From Bacteroidota bacterium (GTDB taxonomy: Bacteria; Bacteroidota; Bacteroidia; Flavobacteriales_C; GCA-002722245), in NCBI GenBank assembly GCA_026390935.1, contig JAPLEZ010000065.1, positions 1 to 34,263 on the forward strand: a stretch of DNA of 34,263 bases, read 5' to 3'. A model generated the notes under the pieces. It saw only the letters and a list, made by a program, of their open reading frames with translations. It was not told the DNA's origin and made no database searches. Position 1 is the stretch's first letter. Each line of letters opens with the position of its first letter. This document shows, in pieces, positions 25,468-33,882 of the stretch. A program made the translations under genes and the position numbers.

Positions 25468-28400
25468 ATGAAAGCCTTCTTCTCCATAATTTTTGTCACT
25501 CTTTTCACATCTGCATTTTCATCAGAAATCACTTTGGTATGGAACAACAAGTGGTTCAATCCTGAAAATCGAAAAACAAATTCTCCCTTTGACAACGCTA
25601 CAGAATTAAGTGAATATGGTCACTTGCCTTTTTTTCAGCAAACTCAAATTTTTGAAGGAAAACTGAACTCTTTTGATGTTGAATTTACAACTTTGAAAAC
25701 AGAAGCACTGACAGCTTCTGAACTAAAAAACTTAAATGACATTGCTCTTCCAGAGTCGTTTATTGTAAAAAAACAAACAGGTCAACACCTCAAAAATGGT
25801 GTTGCAGAAGTGTACATTAGCAGCATTAGAAAAAATGCATTAGGCATTGCAGAGAAATTAATTTCTTTTCAATTACAAATAAAAAACGCTTCCATTTCCC
25901 CAACAACTTTTGCTTCCAAAAGCGCATATAAATCGGGAAGTTCAAGTGTTTTAGCTTCTGGCAAATGGTATAAACTTAAGGTAACTTCAACTGGTTTGTA
26001 CAAAATTGACAAAGCGCTGCTACAAAGTATGGGAGTAGATCCCGCTTCTATTAACCCCAAGAATCTCCGCATTTATGGTAATGGCGGAGGTATGCTTCCT
26101 GAATTGATAAAAACTTATACGCCTGATGATCTAAGGGAAAATGCAATTATGGTTGCAGGCGAAAACGACGGTGTTTTTAACGATAATGATTATGCCCTCT
26201 TTTATGCAACTGGTCCGCATACGTGGACTTACGATACGCTTACAAAGAAATATTCACATAAATTCAACGTGTATTCGGATGCTGCATATTACTATATAAC
26301 ATTTGATTTAGGTGCTGGAAAGCGCGTTGGCACACAGTTGCAAAACGCTGGCGCTGCAACGCACACAACTACAAAATTTGATGATTATTCATTTCAGGAA
26401 AACGACAGTTACAACTTGATTAAATCCGGAAAAACCTGGTTTGGCGACCTTTTCAATGTAGTCACCAAAGAAAGATCGTATTCGTTCTCCTTTCCAAATA
26501 TGGATCTCTCAACACCCGCTTTGATGAATACACAACTCGCCGTGCGATCGTCTCAAACCTCATCAATGACAGTGCAAGTGAATGGATCATCTTTGGTAAA
26601 TTTAAATGGCCTATCACCTATCTCCAGCGGCTATGATGATCCTTACGCTACAATAAAAACGTCGGTCGCCAATTCATTTACTCCTTCCTCATCATCGTTC
26701 AATATAAAAATGACTTACAATCTTCCTTCAGGAAATAATGAAGCAGAATGCTGGTTGAACTACTTGGAAGTAATTGTTAGAAGAAATCTCACTCTGTCAG
26801 GAAATGGAATTGTTTTTCGCGATGCCAACACTACAGGAAAAAACAACATAGTTGAATATCAAATTAGTGGCAACAGCGGATCAGAAATATTATGGGATAT
26901 CACCGACCTCAGTAACATTAAAGCGCAAGCCTATGAGTATAACGGCGGACAAATAAAATTCACGCAAACGGCCGACACCTTGAAGGAATATATGCTCTTT
27001 TCCGGGAGCAATTTCGCGCTTCCTAAATTTGTTGAAGTAGTTTCCAATCAAGATATACATGGAAAAGGAATAGTGGATTATGTAATTGTAGTTGCGCCCG
27101 AATTTTGGAACGCTGCACAAAAATTATCCGATTTTCATAAAACTTACAGCAACTTAGATGTACTAGTGGTTACGCCAGATCAAGTGTATAACGAATTTTC
27201 ATCTGGATCAAAAGATGTCACCGCCATCCGAAACATGATGCGCTATTTTTATAAGAATGCAAGTAGCCCACAAGAATTACCAAAATACCTATTGTTGTTT
27301 GGAGATGGTAGTTATGATTTCAAATCAAAAATAGCTGCTGGTGATTTTGTTCCGGTGTATGAGTCGGCAGAGTCTATTGACCCCACCTCTTCTTATGCGA
27401 CCGATGATTATTTTGGATTCTTGGATGACAACGAAGGAAACATGGATCCCAACTCTTCCGACAATGTTGACATTGGTATTGGCAGGTTCCCCGTTACCAG
27501 CCTTGAACAAGCCAATGGCGTTGTGAATAAAGTGATATCGTATTCGGGCCATGGTTCACAAGTTGCAACCAATAGCACTTTAACACCCTACATTAAAGAT
27601 GTATATGGCAATTGGAGAAATCAAATTGTTTTCATTGCCGATGATGGCAGCGATCCAAATGGAAACTACGACTATGCTGAGCATGTTTCTGGCTGCGAAA
27701 CCATGTCGGATCTATTGCGCAATTTAGACAGTAACTACAACCATCAAAAAATATATTTTGATGCTTATCTGAAACAATCATCCGCAGGAGGAGGAAGATA
27801 TCCAGATGTGGAACGATCCATCAATCAAGCTTTAGACAAAGGCGCACTTGTTGTTAGTTACGTTGGGCATGGCGGTGAAGCGGGATGGGCCGACGAACGA
27901 GTTTTAAGCATTCAGCAAATCAACCAATGGAGCAACTTTACGAATTTGCCATTCTTTATTACTGCCACTTGTGAATTCAGCAGATTCGATGATCCACAAA
28001 GAGTTGCTGCTGGTGAATATGTTTTAAACAACAGCAACGGAGGAGCAATTGGTCAGCTCACAACTACTAGGTTGGTGTACGGTTCTTCAAATCTTGATTT
28101 CACTAAAAACTTTTTCAAAAGTACTTTTATCAACGCGGCCACCCGACCAACATTGGGACAAGCACTAACGGAGGCAAAAGCACTTACCGGCAACGGTACC
28201 TACAACAACAAAAGAAAGTTTTTTCTGATGGGTGACCCTGCAGTAACACTCGCTTTTCCTGAAAACAAAGTAGTTACAACTGCCATCAATCAACAACTTG
28301 TGAGTAACAGTGACACCATTAAAGCATTGATGAAAGTGAAGGTAGAAGGGAAAATGGTGGATCGACAAGGGGCGTTTTTATCTTCATACAACGGCATCAT

Positions 28401-29340
28401 TTATCCCACTGTGTATGATAAGGCGCAACAAATGCAAACGTTGAATAACGTAAACAAATCAATTTTGAATTTCGACGTTCAAAACAATATTTTATACAAG
28501 GGAAAAGCAACAGTAAGCAAGGGTTTGTTCAGCTTTGAGTTCATTGTTCCTAAAGACATCAGTTATCAATTTGGCAATGGAAAAATAAGCTACTACGCAG
28601 CCAATAAGGAGGAGGATGCATGTGGTTTTTATGAAAACTTCATTATTGGTGGTAGTGATACAAACGCTCTTAAAGACGAAAGTGGTCCGGAAGTGCATTT
28701 ATACATGAACGATTCTAGTTTCGTGATGGGCGGCCTAACCGATCAAAATCCAAAAATATTTGCAGTGCTTTACGACGAAAGCGGCATCAACACAACAGGA
28801 AGCAACATTGGACACGATATAGTCGCCACTCTCGATAAACAAAGCAGTCAATCCATTATTTTAAATTCCTATTATGAAGCCAATCTCGACAGCTACAAAA
28901 AAGGGACAATTAATTATCCGCTGGAAAACCTTTCAGAAGGTGAACATCAGCTCACTCTAAAAGTATGGGATGTCAACAATAATTCTGCTGAAAAAAATAC
29001 TGTCTTTGTTGTTTCTTCCTCGGCTGAACTAGCTTTAAGTCATGTGCTGAATTATCCGAATCCATTTACAACAAGTACTGAATTTTGGTTTGAGCACAAC
29101 CACGCCACAGGATCTTTAAATGTGCAAATTCAAATATTTACAATTTCTGGAAAACTGGTTAAAAACATCAACACAACAATAGATGTAAGCGAGCGTTATA
29201 AGCCTACTCCAATTCAATGGGATGGACTTGATGACTTTGGCGACTCTATAGGAAAAGGTGTATATGTGTACCGTTTGAAAGTTCAGACAGAAAACGGTGA
29301 GTACGCTGAAAAAACAGAAAAACTGGTGATTCTTAAATAA
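25468..29340 (+). CDS. porU: Type IX secretion sortase PorU, second copy
   Basis: 1290 residues, starting with a signal peptide (MKAFFSIIFVTLFTSAFS). It can be matched to the first copy along its whole length: YLLLFGDGSYDFKSK, ATDDYFGFLDDNEGNMD, IGIGRFPVTSLEQA, SYVGHGGEAGWADERVL with His801, and FFITATCEFSRFDDPQR with Cys835. The region ends GGAIGQLTTTRLVYG. The C-terminal domain has LNYPNPFTTSTEFWFEHN and GVYVYRLKVQTENG. Its active-site neighbourhood is closer to the PorU consensus I know (GWxxERVL, SRFDDPxxxAA) than that of the first copy, so this may be the housekeeping sortase. It is 35 bases upstream of porV, its expected outer-membrane partner. Confidence 0.93.
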   Translation: MKAFFSIIFVTLFTSAFSSEITLVWNNKWFNPENRKTNSPFDNATELSEYGHLPFFQQTQIFEGKLNSFDVEFTTLKTEALTASELKNLNDIALPESFIVKKQTGQHLKNGVAEVYISSIRKNALGIAEKLISFQLQIKNASISPTTFASKSAYKSGSSSVLASGKWYKLKVTSTGLYKIDKALLQSMGVDPASINPKNLRIYGNGGGMLPELIKTYTPDDLRENAIMVAGENDGVFNDNDYALFYATGPHTWTYDTLTKKYSHKFNVYSDAAYYYITFDLGAGKRVGTQLQNAGAATHTTTKFDDYSFQENDSYNLIKSGKTWFGDLFNVVTKERSYSFSFPNMDLSTPALMNTQLAVRSSQTSSMTVQVNGSSLVNLNGLSPISSGYDDPYATIKTSVANSFTPSSSSFNIKMTYNLPSGNNEAECWLNYLEVIVRRNLTLSGNGIVFRDANTTGKNNIVEYQISGNSGSEILWDITDLSNIKAQAYEYNGGQIKFTQTADTLKEYMLFSGSNFALPKFVEVVSNQDIHGKGIVDYVIVVAPEFWNAAQKLSDFHKTYSNLDVLVVTPDQVYNEFSSGSKDVTAIRNMMRYFYKNASSPQELPKYLLLFGDGSYDFKSKIAAGDFVPVYESAESIDPTSSYATDDYFGFLDDNEGNMDPNSSDNVDIGIGRFPVTSLEQANGVVNKVISYSGHGSQVATNSTLTPYIKDVYGNWRNQIVFIADDGSDPNGNYDYAEHVSGCETMSDLLRNLDSNYNHQKIYFDAYLKQSSAGGGRYPDVERSINQALDKGALVVSYVGHGGEAGWADERVLSIQQINQWSNFTNLPFFITATCEFSRFDDPQRVAAGEYVLNNSNGGAIGQLTTTRLVYGSSNLDFTKNFFKSTFINAATRPTLGQALTEAKALTGNGTYNNKRKFFLMGDPAVTLAFPENKVVTTAINQQLVSNSDTIKALMKVKVEGKMVDRQGAFLSSYNGIIYPTVYDKAQQMQTLNNVNKSILNFDVQNNILYKGKATVSKGLFSFEFIVPKDISYQFGNGKISYYAANKEEDACGFYENFIIGGSDTNALKDESGPEVHLYMNDSSFVMGGLTDQNPKIFAVLYDESGINTTGSNIGHDIVATLDKQSSQSIILNSYYEANLDSYKKGTINYPLENLSEGEHQLTLKVWDVNNNSAEKNTVFVVSSSAELALSHVLNYPNPFTTSTEFWFEHNHATGSLNVQIQIFTISGKLVKNINTTIDVSERYKPTPIQWDGLDDFGDSIGKGVYVYRLKVQTENGEYAEKTEKLVILK

Positions 29341-29375
29341 AAGGGTTTATTATATATATTTGTAGAAATTCAAGC

Positions 29376-30620
29376 ATGATGAACAGAATAGATTTCCTTG
29401 GCAACAAAAAAACTTATGCTTTACTAGCGCTATCTTTTCTATTTGTGGAAGGCTATGGGCAGTTGTCCACTCAGTCTAAAGATAAATTCTCCAGCGTTGG
29501 CCTTAACCCAATTACCACTTCAGTTCCATTTTTATTGATTGCTCCTGAATCTCGAGGTGGAGCGATGGGAGATGCTGGTGTTGCTTCTTCTCCTGATGCA
29601 GTTTATATGCATTGGAATGCTTACAAATTGGATTTTATCGAAAAACAAACAGGTGTTTCAATCGCCTATACTCCTTGGTTAAAAACGTTAGTGCCGGATA
29701 TTAATTTAGGATATGTATCCTTCTTTCACCGCCTCAACAGCAAAGGAACAATGGGTGGATCACTGAGATATTTTAGTTTGGGTAAAATTGATTTTACCGA
29801 TCAAAACGGTGCATCTCTTGGATCACGCACACCCAATGAATTAGCGGTTGATTTAGGCTACGCGCACAAATTAAGCAAAAACTTTTCTGGTGCTTTTTCA
29901 CTGCGTTACATTTATTCAAATCTTACTCAAGGAGTAGATGCCTCTACAAAACCAGCGAGTACAGTGGCAGCCGATCTTTCGGGATATTATAGAACTGATA
30001 TAAAAATTGGGAAAAACAAAGGATTGTACGCAGCAGGAATTAACATCTCCAACTTAGGTGGAAAAGTGGGATATACTGATTCAGGGAAAAGAAATTTTAT
30101 TCCAATGAACCTAAAATTAGGAACGTCTCTAAGCCTTGATATTGATGATTACAATAAAATCACCTTCATGGTAGATTTTAATAAATTACTGGTTCCAACG
30201 CTTCCGATTTATGCAAAAGACAGCACAGGTGCCTATATCAAAAATTCGGATGGTTCTCTAGTGATTAACGAGGGAGATGGAATGGACCCCAATGTATCAG
30301 TTGCTCAAGGGGTGTTCCAATCTTTTTATGATGCGCCAGACGGGTGGAAAGAAGAACTACAAGAAATCAATATCTCAGGTGGTTTAGAATATGTTTACGA
30401 TAAGCAGTTTGCTTTGAGAGCCGGATATTTTTACGAAGCTCCTAATAAAGGCAATCGCCAATACTTCACGATGGGAGCTGGTTTGAAATACAGTATTTTC
30501 AATCTGGATTTCTCGTACCTAGTTTCAATGTTGCGCAACAATCCTTTAGACAACACGCTGCGCTTCACCTTATCTTTCAACTTTGATGACATCAAGGCTG
30601 CTGAAGAAAAATCAGAATAA
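29376..30620 (+). CDS. porV: Type IX secretion outer-membrane channel protein PorV (LptO)
   Basis: 414 residues; the first two codons are both ATG, so either 29376 or 29379 is the start. The signal peptide (YALLALSFLFVEGYGQ) is followed by the conserved PorV start SVPFLLIAPESRGGAMGDAG and ASSPDAVYMHWNAYKLDF, then barrel strands of the FadL-like kind (GGSLRYFSLGKIDFTDQNGA, LGYAHKLSKNFSGAFSLRY, ALRAGYFYEAPNKGNRQY). PorV is an outer-membrane barrel that binds the sorting domain of exported cargo and hands it to PorU. The gene follows two porU copies and is two bases upstream of ispF, so a four-gene transcript (porU1, porU2, porV, ispF) is likely. Confidence 0.93.
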   Translation: MMNRIDFLGNKKTYALLALSFLFVEGYGQLSTQSKDKFSSVGLNPITTSVPFLLIAPESRGGAMGDAGVASSPDAVYMHWNAYKLDFIEKQTGVSIAYTPWLKTLVPDINLGYVSFFHRLNSKGTMGGSLRYFSLGKIDFTDQNGASLGSRTPNELAVDLGYAHKLSKNFSGAFSLRYIYSNLTQGVDASTKPASTVAADLSGYYRTDIKIGKNKGLYAAGINISNLGGKVGYTDSGKRNFIPMNLKLGTSLSLDIDDYNKITFMVDFNKLLVPTLPIYAKDSTGAYIKNSDGSLVINEGDGMDPNVSVAQGVFQSFYDAPDGWKEELQEINISGGLEYVYDKQFALRAGYFYEAPNKGNRQYFTMGAGLKYSIFNLDFSYLVSMLRNNPLDNTLRFTLSFNFDDIKAAEEKSE

Positions 30621-30622
30621 TC

Positions 30623-31105
30623 ATGTTTCCATTCAGAATAGGTTTTGGCTTTGATGTTCACCAACTGGTGGACGGACGTGACTTTTGGCTCGGAGGAATA
30701 AAAGTGGAACACCACAAAGGAGCCCTCGGACATTCAGATGCTGATGTAATGATTCACGCCATTTGCGATGCATTACTTGGCGCAGCAAACCTTGGCGACA
30801 TCGGCAAACACTTCCCTGATACATCTTCGGAATTCAAAGGCATCGACAGTAAAATATTGCTGTCGAAAGTAATTGAACTATTAAAAGAAGAAAGCTACGC
30901 TATTGGTAACGTAGATGTAACGCTATCGCTGGAGCGTCCTAAAATAGCTCCTTATCTACCATTAATGCGCACAACACTTGCAGCAGTGATGGCCATAGAA
31001 GAGAACCAAATCTCAATCAAGGCTACCACTAACGAAAAGCTGGGTTATGTAGGCGCAGAGCTTGGCGTTAATGCCTATGCGGTGGCACTCATACATAAAA
31101 TCTGA
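30623..31105 (+). CDS. ispF: 2-C-methyl-D-erythritol 2,4-cyclodiphosphate synthase
   Basis: 160 residues, full length for IspF. It forms methylerythritol cyclodiphosphate in the non-mevalonate (MEP) isoprenoid pathway. The metal site is present: Asp11 and His13 in GFGFDVHQL, and His45 in DADVMIHAICDALLGAA. Other family motifs are GHSDADV, GDIGKHFPDT, and near the end the substrate-binding IKATTNEKLGYVGA. The ATG follows the porV stop by two bases, so ispF is probably co-expressed with the secretion genes without a functional link. Confidence 0.96.
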   Translation: MFPFRIGFGFDVHQLVDGRDFWLGGIKVEHHKGALGHSDADVMIHAICDALLGAANLGDIGKHFPDTSSEFKGIDSKILLSKVIELLKEESYAIGNVDVTLSLERPKIAPYLPLMRTTLAAVMAIEENQISIKATTNEKLGYVGAELGVNAYAVALIHKI

Positions 31106-31136
31106 GCATTCTTTAACGATTTCTCCTAAAGATTTC

Positions 31137-31144
31137 TATTTTTG
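31137..31144 (+). promoter_or_regulatory. Possible -7 element upstream of pdhA
   Basis: TATTTTTG matches TAnnTTTG and lies 25 bases before the pdhA ATG, in the 63-base gap after ispF. A -33 TTG is not obvious. It suggests the pdh genes have their own promoter. Confidence 0.4.
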
Positions 31145-31168
31145 CCAGATTCAATCTATCAAAAAATC

Positions 31169-32176
31169 ATGGCTAAAAAAGAAACAAAAGAAAAGTATGG
31201 CAAGGAGGTCTACCTAATGTGGTACGAACTTATGCTCCTCATTCGCAAGTTTGAGTAAAAAGCCGGACAGCTTTACATACAGCAAAAAATCAGAGGTTTC
31301 TGTCACCTTTACATCGGACAGGAAGCAGTAGTAGCAGGTTGCGAAGCAGTACTTACCCCAGAAGACAAAATGATTACAACCTATAGAGATCACGCACATC
31401 CTATAGGAAGAGGAACAGACCCAAAATTAATTATGGCTGAATTGTACGGTAAAATTACCGGCGTTTCAAAAGGAAAAGGTGGATCAATGCACATGTTCGA
31501 CAAGGAGCACAACTTCTTTGGAGGACACGGTATTGTTGGTGCACAAATTCCATTGGGTGCTGGAATTGCATTTGCCGATAAGTACAATGGCAATAAAGCA
31601 GTAACGCTTTGTTTCATGGGTGATGGCGCAGTTCGTCAAGGTGCTTTCCACGAAACATTAAACATGGCCATGACCTGGAAACTCCCAGTGATCTTTGTGA
31701 TTGAAAACAATCAATACGCCATGGGAACTTCAGTGGAAAGAACTTCAAACGTTACTGATCTCTATAAATTAGGATTGGCTTACGACATGCCTTCTTTCCC
31801 TGTGGATGGAATGCGTTGTGAAGACGTAGCAGATGCAGTGGAAGAAGCTGCGGCGCGTGGAAGAAAAGGAGATGGCCCAACTTTGTTGGAAATCAGAACC
31901 TACCGTTACAAAGGTCACTCCATGTCCGATCCGGCAAAATACAGATCCAAAGAAGAATTGGAATGCTACAAAGAACAAGATCCTATTAGTTCTGTATTAA
32001 ATACAATCAAAAACAAAAAATACGCTAGCGACAAAGAGCTGGAAGCTATTGAAGAAAGAGTAAAAGCTAAAGTAGACGAAAGCGTTCAATTTGCTGAAGA
32101 ATCATCGTTCCCTGAATTAGATGAATTGTATAAAGACGTATACTATCAAAAGGACTATCCTTTTATAATGGATTAA
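31169..32176 (+). pseudogene. pdhA: Pyruvate dehydrogenase E1 alpha subunit, interrupted by an in-frame stop
   Basis: Thiamine-diphosphate-dependent subunit that decarboxylates pyruvate in the pyruvate dehydrogenase complex. From the ATG at 31169 the frame reads MAKKETKEKYGKEVYLMWYE, then LMLLIRKFE and a TAA at 31256-31258 (codon 30), and goes on in the same frame with KAGQLYIQQKIRGFCHLYIG. Family members have Glu at this place (RRFEEKAGQLY), so GAA to TAA is the simplest change. The remainder is intact: YRDHAHPIGRG, the ThDP site GDGAVRQGAFHETLNMA and ENNQYAMGTS, RYKGHSMSDPAKYRS. Whole length 335 codons, normal for the family. The next in-frame ATG (31370) would drop 67 residues, including part of the conserved N-terminus. 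It is followed after 13 bases by pdhC. Whether it is a true pseudogene or an error is open. Confidence 0.85.
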
Positions 32177-32189
32177 AATATTTACCCCT

Positions 32190-33424
32190 ATGGCCGAAAT
32201 TGTTAGAATGCCCAAATTGAGTGATACCATGACCGACGGTGTGGTAGCTGTGTGGCACAAAAAAGTTGGAGATACTGTTAAGTCAGGTGAACTCCTAGCA
32301 GAAATTGAAACCGATAAAGCAACAATGGAATTCGAATCCTTTCAGGATGGTGTTCTTTTGCACATCGGTTGTGAAAAAGGAGTTAGCGCTCCTGTAGAGC
32401 CATTCTTGGAAAAGCGGGCGAAGATGTGTCTGCATTAATTGCTTCCGAAAAAGATAAAAAACCTGCAGCTGCAGCGGTGGCGGCTCCTGCTCCGGCAGCA
32501 GCGCCTGCTCCAAAAGCACCTGCACCAGCTCCTGTTGCCGCTAAAGCAGCAGTAGCAGCTCCAAGAGCAGCAGCTCCTGCTCCTGTTGAATCTAACGGCA
32601 GAGTATTCGTTTCTCCATTGGCTAAAAAATTAGCTGAAGAGAGACATATCAATATCAATAAATTACGAGGATCAGGTGAAGGAGGGCGAGTAGTTAAAAG
32701 AGATATCGATAATTTCAATCCGGGATCTTCAGTAGCACAAATAGAAAGTTTCAGCGAAGTTGCCGTTACTCAAATGCGTAAAATCATTGCCACCCGATTA
32801 GGTGAGTCATTGTTTACCGCTCCTCATTTTTATTTAACTATCGACATTGATATGGATGCAATCATGGCTGCAAGAAAAGCCATCATTGAGGCCAGCGGTG
32901 AAAAAGTATCTTTCAATGACTTGGTGATCAAAGCGGTATCTTCTAGTTTAGGAAAACATCCAGCTATAAATTCTTCATGGCAAGGCGACAGAATCCGTTT
33001 CAATGAGCATGTTCACATTGGTGTGGCCATGGCGGTGGAAGATGGTTTAATTGTGCCTGTTGTGAAATTCGCGAATGCTAAATCTGTTCAGGAAATTTCT
33101 GCTCAGGTGAAAGACTTCTCAGCACGCGCTAAAGCGAAAAAACTTTCTCCTGATGAATATGCAGGAAGCACCTTTACAATTTCCAATTTAGGAATGTTCG
33201 GTTTGGAAGAATTTACAGCCATTATAAATTCACCTAACGCTTGTATTTTAGCTGTTGGTGCAATTCGTCAGGTGCCTGTTGTTAAAAACAATGCAGTCGT
33301 TCCAGGCAATATGATGAAAGTAACTTTGAGTTGCGACCATCGTGTGGTGGATGGTGCTACTGGTGCTGCTTTCCTTCAAACATTGAAAAGAGCAATAGAA
33401 AATCCGGTATTGATTTTCATGTAA
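32190..33424 (+). pseudogene. pdhC: Pyruvate dehydrogenase E2 (dihydrolipoamide acetyltransferase), frameshifted
   Basis: E2 core of the pyruvate dehydrogenase complex. Frame 1 (32190-32438) encodes the lipoyl domain, with lipoylation Lys43 in IETDKATMEFE, and ends in a TAA after a stray tail. The rest lies in the -1 frame: ILGKAGEDVSALIASEKDK from about 32402, an Ala/Pro-rich linker to about 32590, the E1/E3-binding domain (VSPLAKKLAEERHININKLR, GSGEGGRVVKRDI) and the catalytic domain with DHRVVDGATGAAFLQTL and the end PVLIFM. The shift sits between 32399 and 32402 (GAG-CC-ATT). By memory of homologues about ten bases are missing here, not one. The two halves leave no full-length product unless ribosomes shift. 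Together with the damaged pdhA this is a decayed or misassembled locus. Confidence 0.85.
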
Positions 33425-33425
33425 A

Positions 33426-33743
33426 ATGCGCCAACTTGCGCTGATCATAATTTTATTTTTCTCGAGCTGTCTTTTAAAAACAAAAGACAGCTCTTTTGTT
33501 TCCTGCCCTGATGGTTTTGAAAAAGTATTTGTTGTAAATCGCACAGGTTTAGACGGATGTGGATTTATGTTGCAAAAATCTGATAGCACCTTTTACGAAG
33601 TCCCAAACTTTCCTGACTCACTAAAAATAGAGGGCAAAATATTGTGTATCCGATTCAAATTCGCCAACAATTTGCAGTCAATTTGCATGAGTGGTCGATC
33701 AATAGTGCTCATTGGGGTAGAACAGTGTAATCCCTTACGCTAA
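33426..33743 (+). CDS. Small lipoprotein of unknown function
   Basis: 105 residues, starting one base after the pdhC stop. The N-terminus MRQLALIIILFFSSCLLKTK is a lipoprotein signal with lipobox F-S-S-C. The mature part has two more cysteine pairs (VSCPDGFEKV, GLDGCGFMLQK, SICMSGRS, EQCNPLR) and a strand-like core, but no family I recognise. Codons 13-23 coincide with a perfect 12-base hairpin followed by T residues, which looks like the terminator of pdhC. The gene may therefore be read only by readthrough or from a promoter inside pdhC. The reading frame is consistent with a real lipoprotein. Confidence 0.6.
   Translation: MRQLALIIILFFSSCLLKTKDSSFVSCPDGFEKVFVVNRTGLDGCGFMLQKSDSTFYEVPNFPDSLKIEGKILCIRFKFANNLQSICMSGRSIVLIGVEQCNPLR
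33464..33501 (+). terminator. Terminator-like hairpin inside the start of the small lipoprotein gene
   Basis: GAGCTGTCTTTT (33464-33475), loop AAAAAC, AAAAGACAGCTC (33482-33493): a perfect 12-base stem followed by TTTTGTTT. It lies 40 bases behind the pdhC stop, where an intrinsic terminator is expected, yet within the coding part of the lipoprotein, including its lipobox Cys codon. Confidence 0.75.
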
Positions 33744-33882
33744 AGTACGTAGCGGACGCATTTACCATATTTCAGGATTTTATTACAATTAATACCATTC
33801 AGGCTCGAGTAACTTAGAGCCAGCGCCTGTGTTATACCCATGTAAGAACATGTTGCCCCAAACAGTCAAAATTGTGAAGTCT

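Noticed and set aside
29355-29362. TATATTTG as a promoter for porV
   Set aside because: It fits the -7 consensus but would leave only about seven bases of leader and there is no -33 element; porV is more likely read with porU.
31256-31258. Possible stop-codon recoding in pdhA
   Set aside because: TAA is not known to be read through as Glu in Bacteroidota, TAA also ends most genes here, and no recoding structure is seen; a mutation or error is simpler.
32450-32590. Repetitive GCAGCTCCTGC-like stretch as a DNA repeat
   Set aside because: It encodes the Ala/Pro-rich flexible linker typical of E2 proteins, not a separate repeat element.
33802-33821. GGCTC...GAGCC inverted repeat as a terminator
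   Set aside because: Only five base pairs with a ten-base loop and no T run follow; too weak.
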